Assembly: GCA_013399695.1 (NCBI GenBank)
Contig: VXAU01004724.1
Location: 488,810-552,809 of the forward strand
Reading direction: 5' to 3'
Length of the DNA stretch: 64,000 bases
Source: Formicarius rufipectus
Lineage: Eukaryota > Chordata > Aves > Passeriformes > Formicariidae
The notes beneath the pieces were generated by a model. The model worked only from the letters and a program-made list of their open reading frames with translations, was not told the DNA's origin and did no database searches. The translations under genes and the position numbers were made by a program. Position 1 is the stretch's first letter; each line of letters opens with the position of its first letter. Shown piece by piece: positions 1-13,174 of this stretch.

Positions 1-83
1 AAGGAAAGGAAAGGAAAGGAAAGGAAAGGAAAGGAAAGGAAAGGAAAGGAAAGGAAAGGAAAGGAAAGGAAAGGAAAGGAAAG
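1..83. repeat. (AAGGA)n pentanucleotide microsatellite
   Basis: A perfect tandem array of the 5-bp unit AAGGA, about 16.6 copies with no interruption, ending abruptly at AAGCTC. The window starts inside the array, so its true length is unknown. One strand is purely purine, which can favour triplex formation and replication slippage. The absence of any base change suggests a young or still unstable array. Confidence 0.97.
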
Positions 84-3047
84 CTCTTTTATCACAGTAT
101 TACAATGATCCCATTTGATACCCACGATTGAACTAAATATTTAAACGATTCTCAAGTGTACTTTGCCATTCTGGGAGAATTTGTTTTTGTACCCTGTCAT
201 TGTTGAGGTGCGTAAAAATCTTCCAGGTGTGGAACAGGCTGAAGGGGAGAAAGGAAGATATGGAAGAAAGGAAAGCTGTATAATGCAAAGGATGCATTAT
301 AAAGAAATGGTGACTTCCCACATCATAGGTAAATTCAGGCAGTGGTAGCGTGGTCAGGTACATCTGCATACTCTTGAGGCAGTAAGTAGAGCTGTCCCTG
401 CTGAATAACCCACATACAACAACAGGAAACAGATTAAAATAAATTTCCATGAGATGTTTCAAAAGCCAAAGAATTCACTATACCCACTGTCTGAGTCCCA
501 CCAGTTGATCACATGGTGTTGTGCTTGCCTCAGCTCTGTTATACTGCCCATAAGCAGAGCGAAGGAGCAAAGATCGAGGCTGCTGAAGAAAGCCAGGAAC
601 TGAATTTACCATCCTGCTCATGGCTGGAGAAATTGAGTCTGGAGCCCATGGCTTTCTGTTGTGGACATTAACCTGTCCCAGGTGGAACAGATGTATCTTA
701 TATAAAGACATGAACAAAACAAAAGAGTTGCCCATGTGATCTAAATGAGCTGTGAGAGGATGAGACAATAGGGAAAGTGTAGGTTGGATATTTTTGTACA
801 AGTCCAAACAATATCCTTCTGGGAGGAGTAATAAGAGATTTTCCTGGCAAATCATCTCATCTAGAACTAGTTTGACTCGCAGCTTGCTGATCTATGAGAA
901 CAAAGCTATTTATGACTCTGTCATAAATGAGGCTGAAATCCATATCTGCTACCAATTTAGTGTACAAGCCAAGGGCTGACAGTGTCACCACATTCCACAA
1001 GTGAAGTAATGTGCTTTTGCTTTAAATTGCCTCTATTCCTCGGGTAACAATCAGCTCATCAATGGTACATTAAGTAGCATATTCCTTCAAGCCAAGAGAA
1101 AGACAGTGTGCAGAAGTGCAGGGAAAATTTGGGTGAATGCCACCGCTGTTGGTAGCTCAGGGGAAGAATCCCATCTTTGCAGCTCTCACCTGCATGTGAG
1201 CACTCTACAGCTGGGTGAGGTGAAGTACTGAGGGGTACTCATGGTGGGAAAAGGACCAGGCACAGGTGTCTGCTCGTTCTTTGCTCACAGGCAGGTCCTG
1301 ATAACATTTCCCTGCCCATCCAGCTCCAGCCACAAGATAAAGGAAAGGGGCTGTTGGTCTGTCAGATGTCTCGTTAGCCATTCTTTGGTATGATTCCCTC
1401 TTTCCCTCCCCACTCCCCCCACCCCCATGCTCTTTCCTCAAACAGCTTGTATCCGCCAATAGTAATCTCTTGGCAGCTGATAATGAGCTGGACTGGAACT
1501 TTACATTACCAACAGGATAGAAAGAGGAAAAATAGGAAGAGCTAGGCATCTCTGGTACTGTAAAATGGTATTCTGCACTCACACAAAGCCATGTGCAACA
1601 TCCCCAGGTTGGGGGACACTTACCAGAGGAAGAGGCTTGTTCTGCTGAGGAGGGATACTCAAAGTCCAACAAAGTTCACTTGGGAGCAAAAACAGATTAA
1701 CAGTTTGACCAAATAGGCTAACATGTGCCACATTTTCCATCCCTCTGTCAGTACTGAAGGGTGAAGGGGAATCCATCACATTCTCCTTTGGGTGCCTCCA
1801 CAGAGGAAATGCAGTGTCCTGAACATCTTAGTGCTGAGCCATATGCAGTCCTTGCTTGGCTGTGTAGTGGCAGGGAAAATTGCTCTTCTGAAGAGGAGCC
1901 AGTGCAGGGAAACCAGTCTCTCACCATCCCTTGCTGTTAATGCTGGGATTCAGCCAGTGGCCTGAGAAAAGGAGTGGAAGGGATTTCTGGAGTTACTTTT
2001 CACTTCCTCACCCCTTCAGACTACTTCTACTGTGCCCAGGTTGCCTTGCAGGGACAAAACTGGAACTTGCACCTGCCCCCAGCAGGTACCAGTAAAGGTA
2101 CACCACCTCTGGAAGGGAGGCTGCAGGACACGGGAGTCTGTGGTCACTGGTACCTTTCTTTGCAGGCCTTGGCTGAGTTGAGACACCAGAAGCCCCACCA
2201 GCTCTTGCAGCAGGAGATACCATGATGATCCACAGGTATCCTTTGCTTTTCTGAGTCAACCCAGGGTTTAAGTCCCCTGTCTGTGCATCACAAAGGAATC
2301 CTGAGATACTATTTTGTCCCAGAGTTTAGGAACAGTATTACAGAATATATAGCAGTCCTGTGTACATTTCACTGGGAAGGTGACATTTCCTAGTCTTTCC
2401 CACTGGAGCTACAACCTCTCTGGGGACCCTGCTGTGCAGAGGAAAGAGACTGGGAGTTAGGGACCACAGACTTGACATCTGAATATTTTTGTCATGTAAC
2501 CTGATGCGAAATATGTCTTCTGAAGGTCTTTTTTACCCCATCTCATCATTCCCCATTCCATTTTAGGAGAGATCCCAGAGCATCTTATCTATATCAAAGC
2601 AGTTTTGTGAGGACACACAAGAGCATTTGAAAAAGACTACAAGCCACTAGATCACCATTTCCCCATGTCTGGTACAAAGTTCTGGAACTACCCATCCTGT
2701 GGAGAAGTGTACTCTTCTGGAAGTTCCAAAATGCAGCTCAAAATGATGTTGTCCGTATTTCCACTGGTTTGCTACTCACAGGTATGTCAGCCAGAGCACC
2801 TCAAAGGCAGCTGTGTGCATAATTCAGGACCCTCCCATAACCAGTTTACACTTACTTGCTGTAGTGACGTTTTTACTTCACTTTGCTGTAGCAGTGCTTA
2901 CAATGTTGTTGCAGCATATTTAGGAGGGCAATCCCCAAAACTGCATCCCTCTGGTTGCCAGATGCTCATCTGCACAATGCTCAGCCTCAAAATATTTTCC
3001 TGCTGCCTTCTCTGGCTCACAAGTTGTTCTCTGTTATGATCCATGAC
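84..3047. other. Noncoding spacer, no gene recognised
   Basis: Unique-looking sequence of moderate AT content. Open frames here are short, for example 155 codons on the minus strand at 1205-1672, and their translations show no domain, repeat or conserved-looking motif. A tRNA A-box-like string near 1151 lacks a partner B box. I see no clear transposon end, promoter or RNA gene. Confidence 0.6.
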
Positions 3048-3090
3048 TGAATCATGGAATCATTTAGGTTGGAAAAGACCCTTAGGATTT
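3048..3090 (-). mobile_element. CR1 LINE 3'-tail fragment
   Basis: Read on the minus strand this is the final few dozen bases of an avian CR1 non-LTR retrotransposon. On the plus strand it appears as two degenerate octamers (AATCATGG, AATCATTT) followed by AGGTTGGAAAAGACCCTT, the usual reverse complement of the CR1 3' end. The rest of the element is absent, which is expected because CR1 copies are normally 5'-truncated at insertion. It has no coding capacity. Identity rests on remembered CR1 3'-end structure, not on a database search. Confidence 0.8.
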
Positions 3091-6000
3091 GGATGCAGCA
3101 AAAATGGGCAGTTGTTTAAATAGTTTGACATGGTCTGAGATTTCTTCCCAGCCCTTCACAGCCTTTGTTATTTACCTTGCTACACTCCTGCATTTTATTA
3201 CCCAAGCTGAACTGCTTTAAGTTCCATCATAAAGTACCACCTACCTGATGGTTTTCAGTGCAGGGTTGTCCCTGGAAGCATGTCCTGTTGGCCTTTCATG
3301 TTGTAAAACGATTGTGTGCAATAATAGTAGGCCACAAAGAGTGATGATGGATAACTGGTTGTTAGTTAGTTTTCCCAGCTAATGTAGTTCCTCCAGCACC
3401 ATGAAGAAAAATGCTTTGAAGGAATTTACTCCAAACAACCATTGTCTTCTGTTGGCTTTCTTCAGTACTGCAGAGACGTTTATTACTCTCTCCTAGAACA
3501 CAATATAGTGTCAAATATACAAGCAATGGTTCAAATGGTCATAAAATGTATTGGGGCATACTATGGATTTAATTGATTCCAAAGCTTAGATTTAGGAAAA
3601 ATTTATAGTTAGGGACTTTATTTTTCCAAAAGCTTGGCTTGGTTATTTAATATTGATTTTAAGATTAAGATAAAATACTTTTCTATTGATTTCTGTGAGG
3701 CAAAATTAATCAGTGCAAGAACGTGTGGTTCTATCTATTGGGTGGGTGTAGATGTGCACAGATCTTTTTGGCTCAGGTCCTTGAAAGCTGAAGTTTTGAA
3801 GGACCAGAGGAAAGTGGAGTATGGGAGTGTGAAGTGGAGCCTCTGAGCTCACACACTTCCATGTCTCAAGACAAAGCAAAGTGACCTAGGAAAAAAGCAG
3901 AGACAAGAAAAAAAGCAGAGACCATTATGATGTGCTGTGGAGTTTGTTAATAAACTGTGGTTGATTGGTCTCCTTTATAGCAGAACGGAGAGTTATAACT
4001 TCTGTATATCTTTGCTTCAGTCAACTTGCCAATCTATTTAGCAATTCTGCCTTAAAATATAGGCTGTTACAAGGTTAAAAATAGTCTTATAAAAGAGGTG
4101 TCACTTAATAACATTCCTCTGGGCTAGACTGTAATACTTTGAGTATCACAGTTGTTATTTAATATAAATTGGTACAGCAAGTTTCTGCATTTCTGTTTTT
4201 TATAATACATTTCACTGGATGTCAGTTGCATCTGGATTTGTATGAGGTAGTCCCTGATTATGGAAATAATTCTCACTTAATTGGTAGATGGGCAAATGCC
4301 ACTCAACATGAGTTAAACAAATAATTTTCCTTTCCAGACCCAGATGAGTGTAAAGTCAGTTAAACAGGGAGTACAACTCAGTAGTGACAGGCTAAGCTAA
4401 ATTAGGAGAATATTCAGAGTTCCAAAGCCAAATACATTGATACAAAGTCAAGATTACTTTAAAAAGCTGAAATAATCAAAGGATAGAAATGCCCAGATTA
4501 TGCATTCTAGCAACTTTATCCCTACTCTGCACTATATTAATGGGCATATAGGAAAACAGAAACTTGAGCATGTTGTGATGGTACATCATACTTTTTAGTC
4601 CATTCACTCCTTAAAGGAAAAGATTCTATTAGAACTCACTATAAAGCAAGGCAAACTAATGGATTTATCTTTGTCTAGAGCTGTTTTTCTTCACCAGAGG
4701 ACAAAAAATGAGCACATCCATGTTTCTACTTGTATACATCTTTACAGAAGGACTGAGTGGACACTGCTCACATTAAATTCACCTGTTGCCTTTGGAGACT
4801 GCAGTCACAGCATTATTTATTACTGTATTTTTAAGCTGAGAAATAAAATCAAGGCATCACCTTGTGACATGTTGGCTTTGGTACATGTTTACTGCAGCGC
4901 TTTTCTGCATGTAATGTAGTAGACTTACTCACGTATTCCACCATTCCCTGTGACAGGGAAGTTAACGAAACTGTTCCATTAACCTATGAAGTACGAGTCA
5001 GAGTTTGGGAGATTTTGCTTCTCTGACTCCCAGGCCATACATGGCTATTTGACAGCTAGAGCAGAATCAGAGCACTGATCATTAGCACTGGCAGGTCCTC
5101 TAAAGGTTTACATGTAAAATTACCTACTGTTCAGTGCTTTGAAGCAAATATCACTTGGACTTATATTGATTTCAAATGTCATGAAATCTAGGCTATGACT
5201 CTTTAAGATCTGAAGGTTAAACTTTATGCCAATGTCAAGAAATCTTGATAGCAGAAGCACAAGCGTGAGAAGAATGAGTTAAGACCATCAGGGACTCCTG
5301 AGCAAATCAGTAGGGAGGGGAGGCTTCAAGGGCACTCAGCACTCGGACAAGAAAGGGCTTAAAGAAGCTGTACTCTCCTACATCTCTATCTCACTTAAAA
5401 GGCTTATTGGTAATCAAAAAGCAAGAGTGTCCATAGAGCTGAGGAAATTGTAAAGCTCTCTTAGTTTCTTTCTACCAGAGAAGCCTGATCCCAAGCCTGT
5501 TGCCTTGGAGGAAGGAGTCCCACCCACCTTCATAAGTTCTTGCTGACGCTGCAAATGACTTAAGGACTCCAGAAAATTAACTGCCAGGAGAAAACATCAG
5601 TCTGTTAAAGGCTGTCCTTAAGAACCCAGAAAATATCAACCAATTTACAAGTAGCTAATATCAGCATATCCTCAAAAATCCAATTAGTGGATGCAACCTT
5701 GAATTTTATCCTTGTCCAAAAATACATCTTGATCCTTTCCGCAGTGGGTTTGCACCCTACCCCCTCCCCACCACACATACTTCAGTGGCTGACTTTTCCC
5801 ATCCATGCCAAATTGCACGCTCTTTTCTGTGAAGTAATTTTGTATAAATTGCCTGTGCACCCACCCATCCCATCCCAATTTTAGTCTCTAGCATCTTGTT
5901 TTCAAATTAGTTGCTATCTTAAACAGCTTACTGCCTTCAATCTGTTCATTTCAGGATTTCATTTACCTCCCTGACAGTCTCCCATTTTACCTCATTTCTT

Positions 6001-9000
6001 CCTCAGGCTGCAGAGGCCAGCACAGGGTAATCCCTCCTAATAACTCAAAGTCCAAACCTCTCGAGTATTTAAGATTTTCCTCCATAGCACCTTTTCAATT
6101 TCAAACCTCTAAGCAATTTTACTAGTGCCCAGAATAGAACATAATATTTATAGTTTCCAAGTTTCAGTACAGAAAAAGAACCTTTACTTCTATATGGTAT
6201 ATAATACCATTTCTGGAAATTTGGGGTGCTTCCTTTCATAGCTGCAGCTCTGTGACTGTCATAAAAAAACATACGTAGGTACCATTTTGCTACTTGCTGT
6301 TTCAGTAGACCTCTTTGTCATTGCACTGGGAAAAATCTGGTTCTCTGAACATTCCTTCCCCCAATCTCTTCTTCCTCCTGTTTTTCACTTTTTATGTACA
6401 AACGTCTATAGCTCCTTCCAGGCAACCCTGCTTTGTCCTCTACAAGCCCCAGAGACAATAAGTGCTGATTGCAAGTAAGATATCTACTTGAAATGAATAA
6501 TTCGTTCTTCTCATTTAGTCCTTTTCTCTTCTGAGGTGAGAAATCAAAGTCCTCTCACGCATAATTCACAATGGATGAAATTCACTGCTGAGCAGGCCAA
6601 CCCAAAGGCTGTGCAATGCAGAATTGCCTTTAAAGTGCTGTTTTGAAGGTTTCTGAGAGCTTAGGGAAGTGAAATGTCATTGTGCCAGCCCTCCTGCTCA
6701 GGGATGAATTTCGCTCTTTGTGAACGGTCTAGGAGAGCAGTTTGATTTTTATTCATGTGCTTGTTGTTTGAAACTACTTGAAATATGGTTCATGCCTATG
6801 TATTCCATAGGTACACTGCCATATCTGCAGAAAAAAAAAAAGCAGAAATAATATTATGCAGGGCTTGTATCCTCAAAGGAATTGATTATTGATTTACTCA
6901 TTGATGATTATCAGAAAAAGTGGGGTTTACTTCCTCTCTTATTTCTCTTTCCTGATTTGATGATTTCCAAATCTACTGTGGATTTTAAAACTGAATCCTT
7001 CTAGAAAGACATTCATTTCCAGAAATGTAAAAATTCTTGACATTTTCATCATTCCTAACATAGTTCAAGCAATTCACTTTGGTGGAATTCTGGAAAAGGA
7101 ATGAAAAAGACACAGATTTAAACCCAGAGCATTGATTCACATAAACGTTTTTCGTTCATCCATGTATTTTGCATGAGCAAACAGAAGATACTTGGCACAG
7201 ATTCAGGTGCAAGACTGCTAATGGTTTGCACATTGTTCTTCCTATCCACTCCATGGATGTTTTATTGTTAAGATGGCAACTGCTTTAATGTTTCAGTATC
7301 TTATCCAAGCTCGCAGATTTCTCTTTCAGGCAAATAAACTCACGGTCTAGGAACAGTGTTGGAAGAAAAAGACCCCAGCAGTGTAACCCAGGCTTGGGAC
7401 TGAGTACACAGCACGGCAGTGACAGCAGACAGCCCTGATGCTGAGTGTCACGCTGCACGCCCCAAGTGGAAGGAGTGAGTTTAGGGAGATCAGCAGCCTA
7501 AGGATTTTCATATTTCCATGCAAATAACATAGCAGGATAAAATCTAAATGGGAAAAATTTTGGAATTTTCCCGCTCCCAGCTCCCTTGTCAATGCTTGCT
7601 AATACTGAGCTGTAAGGAGCACTACACAAGTTCATATCATTATTATCTGTTAAGACAGCTTTCATAAATCAAGACAGACTTTGAAATTGCCCACATCCAT
7701 TAAAAATATTGCAAGACCTTCCACAGAGAACAACATTCTATATTTTTTTGCCAGCATACGCAATGAGGGATATTTGTGTGGGGCTGTGGGTTTGATGTTT
7801 CCCCTCAGCCTTTTTCCCCTTTCTTGAGGTCAAGAGCTGCTCCCAGACAGCAGTTTGCAAGAAGCCCTCCTTTTCTGATAGCCAAAGGTAGTTTATTGGT
7901 GTGGAGCAGGTCTGTCCCTACCCATGAGGTTCAATTCTCCTTGCAGGTTCTGTGTCTGGTCCCTGTGGCAGTTGTTGGGCTCTGGGTGTCACCTCTCCTG
8001 AGGGTGTAGGGCAGAGTTGCTCATGAAGTGAATGCTCTGCCACATTTCTTGGATGGGACAAATGCTGGAGTCTGAGAAAATCTTTGCTTTTATAGCCACA
8101 CAGTTCCTATCCCTGATGCGAATGACTCATTCATACAGTGTGTCTTTCAAATAGTTTTTATGTGGTTTTCTGGTATCCGCAAACATTTATGGGACAAGGC
8201 CCCTCCTTTGGCATTAACACACACTGCGAAGCAGAGTTATCCCTACTCTTAGTTTTGTGGCAGATGGCTCGCAGACTTCTCCCCCATTGCTCCATCAGCC
8301 AGGTAGATCCTCTGCACTGGAGTGAACACTCCCTTTGGATATTCCCTTCAGTGCCCTCTCCCTTTTGTCCACTTGCTGCCTTAAATCCTGATGCAGCATG
8401 AGAACACCAGGCACCATCCAGTAATTTTGAAATGGTTTATGCACACTACATCTCCTCATCCTTAGTATCAAACTTACTGTTTCCTTCAGGAAAAAGGTGC
8501 AATACACCAGCAGTCCAATGGAAGGCTTTTGACAAGGCAACCTGAGTTCAGCAGATTTGAATCTTACAACAATATGGATTATTAATGCCTGAGAAACCCA
8601 GTCTGAAAATATTTTTGCAACCAAAACCTCACCCTGCTTTCATCAAACCTTGTTCCGCAAGTCCCAGAGACACCACTTCTGTGATGCAGGGGTAGGGGTG
8701 GCAGGACCCTGTCTTCCATGGCAGAGGGGTCCAAAACAAGGTAGGGAGAACTACAGTAAGAAAACAGTCCCACTTTTATTCCACTTAATAGCACACAGCA
8801 CAAACCCATACCCACACAGTGCTATAAGGGCATGAATATTCCTACTGTACTCCAGACTCCAGGCTGTAAACTGAAGTCAAGTCATTTGAAGGCACACACC
8901 AGAGAGCCAGACTGGCAGGTCAGGGATAAAAAGAAAGGTGGTGTTTTCTCAGAGGTGAAATGGAAGTTTACCATCCATTTTCTTGATGAAGATTGGACAA

Positions 9001-9880
9001 TGTTTTCTTCACAACAGACAATAAATGGCCTATAGCAGCTTGCCTGAAGTACAGTCTTTGAGACCTGCAGACTAAACTTGGAATGATGGCTCTGAGCAAC
9101 AGCGTTCCTTTTTATTTGAGATCTTCAAACAATTTTCGATCTCATGATTTGGGGGAATTTTCCATGTCTTAGGGACAAGAAGTTGCCATTCCAAAATTGT
9201 CAGTGAAGCTGAAAAAATGAACTAGTTTTGCCCTTGTCTTTTTCTCTCTAAGCATCTTTCTAATACTAAGCATCAAGTATTGCAATCAGCAGACTCGTTG
9301 CCTGTGCTGTGTCTTGGTTTGCTCTGAAGCATCAGTTTCTTGTAGGTAACTGCAAGTAAAAGTTTTAGGTAAAATCACTCATATGGAGCTAGAACTTGAT
9401 CAAGACTTCCTGGAAAACCAAGGAAGATTGATTTTAGACTTCAGCTGATGTCGGGTCAATTTATCACTATTCTTAGTGTTTGCTTTATAGCAATATTGCA
9501 CATTTAAAAGCACCTGGTATGCTTTTCCTAGGTTAAACGTGTACCACTTTTTGCAGCTTTGCAACATTTTGGAGATTTTGATACACACTACTTTCAGACA
9601 CTGTTGGGAACAGCTAGAATACTGAAAATATTTGTTTGTTCGCTGTATTGATTTCTGCAATAAACAAGTCAGTGAAAGCTGATGAAGGAGTTCATATACA
9701 CTACGTATGAGTTATAGACACTTCCAACATTTTCTTTCTAATTCACACCTCAATAACATTACAGAAAATATATTGTGTCAGTTTCATTAGTCTTTGCCTT
9801 CTCCTTACAGAAATATGATGTAAATATTGATTTTACCAAATTAAAATATAATCCAAATCTCTGGCTATATGAATTTATCG
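3091..9880. other. Noncoding spacer, no gene recognised
   Basis: AT-rich sequence with scattered short open frames (up to 109 codons) and no recognisable protein domain. An 11-base A run lies at 6831-6841. Pyrimidine-rich patches occur near 5750-5880 and 6340-6450, but no exon with both plausible splice sites and a convincing reading frame was found. No transposon termini were recognised. Confidence 0.6.
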
Positions 9881-9932
9881 GGGTTTTTTTGTTTGGTTGG
9901 TTTTGGTTTTGGTTTTTTGTTTGTTTTTATTT
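9881..9932. repeat. T/G low-complexity run
   Basis: About 50 bases made almost only of T and G, in TTTGG, GGTTTT and TTTG units. It is imperfect rather than a clean microsatellite. Its reverse complement resembles the A/C-rich run at 38018-38117, and the run at 58808-58888 has the same composition. It raises the aromatic content (F and W) of an ORF that crosses it, which explains that ORF's odd translation. Confidence 0.85.
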
Positions 9933-11390
9933 AGAGTGCTCTGGTTTTCTAACTATCATCAATTTTGTCTCCTGACCTGTGCTTCAAACACAGGTATATA
10001 AAAATGACCTATTGGTTTCTTATATAAGTGGTTGTTTATAGACACGTTATTGTCTCTACAGCCTGTTATTTGGCTAACTCTTATTAGACTGATTGGGCCT
10101 CAGCTCCACAAGTCTTATGCTTGCTGCTAAAAGGGGGGTTGTTCGTTTTCTGGCAGTAAATAATGAAATGAAACAAATACAATCTGTAATAGAATCAAAT
10201 GTGAGTACAATGAGTCCGCAATTCAATTTGAATTTAATACAGTTGCTTAATCCTGTTAAGGGGTTCCCTCATGAGGAAGACGCTGTAGCAGCCCAGAGCT
10301 GAGCTCAAAATGTGAGGACAGGCAGCTAAAGATGAGTTGCTGGAGCAGGAGGGGATTAGAGGGGGTAGCAAGTTTTTGCACCATGTGACACAGCCAAATC
10401 TGATGGCACCTTCTCTGGCAACCAACTGGAGGTTGCTGAAGGGAGTTCCTGGAGAGCATGGAGAATGTAACCACTGCCAGTGTAGGAGACCATTTATGTT
10501 TTCTGCCTATTCTGGAAATTATCTGAAAGATCCAAGAGGCTGGGAGATGTATTGCACCCATGTGGATACACTTCACATTTTTTGTTTTCCTGTGATGAAA
10601 GTACCTCACAAGGAGCCAAACTTATCATTAGACGACGCAAAAAATATTTAATTCATGGGATAAACAAGAAGAGAGAAACATGAGAAATTAGTTGTCAGTA
10701 TAGAGAAGAAGAAATAGTAATTAATTTTTGTGGAACCATTGTTTCATCTAGGGATCATTAAGTCTCGCAAGAGGCAAAAAGAGACTTCTGCAATTATATA
10801 ACAAATTCTATTTTTTGAGATACAGTTCATAAATATCAGTCACATTTTTCCTACAGGAAAAGCACATATTTTTTACAGGCATAGAAGATCTTCGACCAGA
10901 ATTCACTGTGGGGAACAGGTGGCATCTTACCACTCCAGGAAGATATGGACTTACTGTGCCCGTTAAATAGGCTATGGAGAAAACTAGGAGGAAATTATCT
11001 GGGTTATTAGCACCAGGATGTGGAAAAACACAAAAGATGCTGCAGATGCACTGCAGTAAAAAAAAGCAAAACTCTAGGTCACTAAAACCAGCCCCTTGCT
11101 ATATCACACCTCAGTTATCCTATGAAGCTATTGTTTTTTCTCTCTCTCTTCAGATTAACTCCTCATATGGGAGACATCAGACAAGAAATATTTGCCACCA
11201 AGTCTTGGAAATGCAAGTTTCTTTCTGCCCTTCAACACTTGATGTATTCCCCACTTCCCCTGTTTAGAAACAACCTCTCCTGAATCACCCAACTAGTCAC
11301 ATTCTTCAAAATTTTACTAAACTTTATTTGCAGTAAAAGGCACTGGAAGAACAGTCCTTGTCCAGTTTATTTGTAGTCACTTTGGTGGGA
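9933..11390. other. Noncoding spacer, no gene recognised
   Basis: Sequence between the T/G-rich run and the possible hAT element. The longest frames, near 10256-10651 on both strands, overlap in antisense and show no recognised domain, so I treat them as chance. A short purine-rich stretch lies near 11060. No RNA gene or promoter was recognised. Confidence 0.55.
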
Positions 11391-11575
11391 CAGTGGTTTC
11401 CAACGTTTGATTTTTTTTTTACTGAACTCTAAAACATTCCCTGGACAAGTCCAGGCTCCTCTGTGATGAACATGAATCCTTTGACAGTCCTGGTTTTTAC
11501 TTATTTTCTGTAGCTCTCTTGTAAGTAGTCTTTTTGTGTCTAGAGTTTCTGTGGATCATGCACTGAAAATAACTG
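11391..11575. mobile_element. Possible old hAT-Charlie-type DNA transposon remnant
   Basis: The left edge CAGTGGTTTCCAACGTTTGA resembles the CAGTGGTTCTCAA-type terminal inverted repeat of hAT-Charlie nonautonomous elements. About 185 bases later a string ending CACTGAAAATAACTG could be the decayed opposite end: its reverse complement begins CAGTTATTTTCA. The size suits a small nonautonomous element and there is no transposase. The 8-bp flanks (TGGTGGGA and GACTCCAC) do not match, so no target duplication supports the ends. The resemblance could be chance. Confidence 0.3.
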
Positions 11576-13148
11576 GACTCCACTGATTTCTACATCTGGT
11601 TTTCTTAATGGGGTAGTGCTTAAATGGTGTGGTTGTAAGGTGAAGCCGAGAAGTGACAGCTCATTCCCTGCTCCTCAATGTCCAGAATACGGAAAGTTGT
11701 CTCTTCTCCATATAAATAGTGATGAAAAGAGCATTAATTAACAAGAAGGTGTGGCCCAGGAGCAGACTGTGGTCTTCTTTACCTGTGCACATATCTCTGA
11801 ATGTCTCACTGAGGTCGTGGCAGGTGTCTTAAGTGTTCCAACTGCAACTCTTGAATGTGGTGCAACATTAATCACGATAAAGCTGACCTCTCCACTGAGA
11901 GGGCCTGCTGCTTTGAGCAGGTACCTGGCCATGGAGGGAGTTGGATTCCTACCTTTGATCCTGTCACTGGAGACTTTTAAAGACCTTTGACCTCTTATTC
12001 ACTCCAGTGAGATGCCTAATGTCAGACTTTGTGGATACCTGTCCATTTCCACTGCCTGTCAGGCAAACTCTCCACTTAAGGCCAGGTTTGCTTCTGCAAT
12101 AGCCTAATTTTTACCCTCTATTCTTTCTTTTGATTTTGGTGGATCATGATGACATATCTAGAGTGGAAGATAACAAAACTGATCCTCAGAATCAGAGGTA
12201 AGTTACCAGGAAAGTCACACAGTTTCAACCATTTTATTCCAGTTATGCACTGCAATCTGATGGGGAAGTCATTGGGGCAGCATTGCCATCAAACCTCAAG
12301 GAGCCACTTCTGCAATGACATTTTTCAGAGCAAAATCATTTGCCAGTGCCACTTAATTTTGAACTGTGTGTTGGTGAGAAGGTGGAGATGAAAGGAACTA
12401 CATCCTTCAGCCTGGAGAGGTCATGGTAGAGCTGCATTTTGGGACCTTGTGTACTCAGGTGACCTGATCCTCAACCAAGTTAAGAGCTCAACAGAATTAT
12501 AACTTGACATTATCATTACATTGAAGCATTTAAATGGCGCCATAAATGCACATACTGCTCTAGAGAACACAGATAGACACATTCTCTGCCCTAAAGACCT
12601 TAGAATCTGAATAATGAAGTGAAATTACAACGAGCACTTAACCTATTGAATATCTCCCATTGCACAGCAGACCCTCGGCTACTTTAATAATAGGGTTGTA
12701 TCACCTAATCTCATGCACTGGTTATTTAGTGCTGAATTAAAGAATTGTAGATATTAAGTGGTTAATGCCATTTTCTATGCTTCTTCAGTGTTCCTTGTCT
12801 TCAGATTTTTTTATCTGACTGCCAACTAGATACAGCCCTATTGAGCTTGTCAGATCATGGTCCAGGCTCCCAGCCAAGTGGAAGCAAAATTTCAATCCAT
12901 GTTTCCAGTTGTCAGGGAGGGTGGATTGATCTAATTGCTCTGGTTCCTCAGTTAGAACTGGTTTACTTCTGGGTGAATTTGAGGAGAATGTGCTGTATTA
13001 TGGAGCATTTAGTCCTATTCCTTTCCTATATGTCATTTGGTATCACCACTAGAAGAGCATTGAACAGAAGTAAATGGATTGTAGAAGGCTGGAGATGTTT
13101 GATCTTAAAGAAAATTAATAAACTACCATTTGTCTTTGTGTTTTATAT
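11576..13148. other. Noncoding spacer, no gene recognised
   Basis: Ordinary AT-rich sequence. Frames of 60-155 codons occur, the longest running 12841-13308 through the TA repeat into a low-complexity translation, which argues against coding function. No transposon end, RNA gene or promoter was recognised. Confidence 0.55.
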
Positions 13149-13174
13149 TATATATATATATACATATATATACA
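13149..13174. repeat. (TA)n microsatellite, interrupted
   Basis: An alternating TA/AT tract of about 26 bases with one C interruption (TATATACATATATATA). Such tracts are self-complementary, slippage-prone and often polymorphic. It lies inside a 155-codon ORF and encodes an I/Y/T alternation there. Confidence 0.85.

Noticed and set aside
1148..1205. tRNA-like A-box string (TAGCTCAGGGG)
   Set aside because: No B box of the GGTTCGANTCC type at the right distance and no acceptor-stem pairing could be drawn.
1205..1672. 155-codon minus-strand ORF
   Set aside because: Low-complexity GGGG segment comes from a C-rich patch; no domain or splice context.
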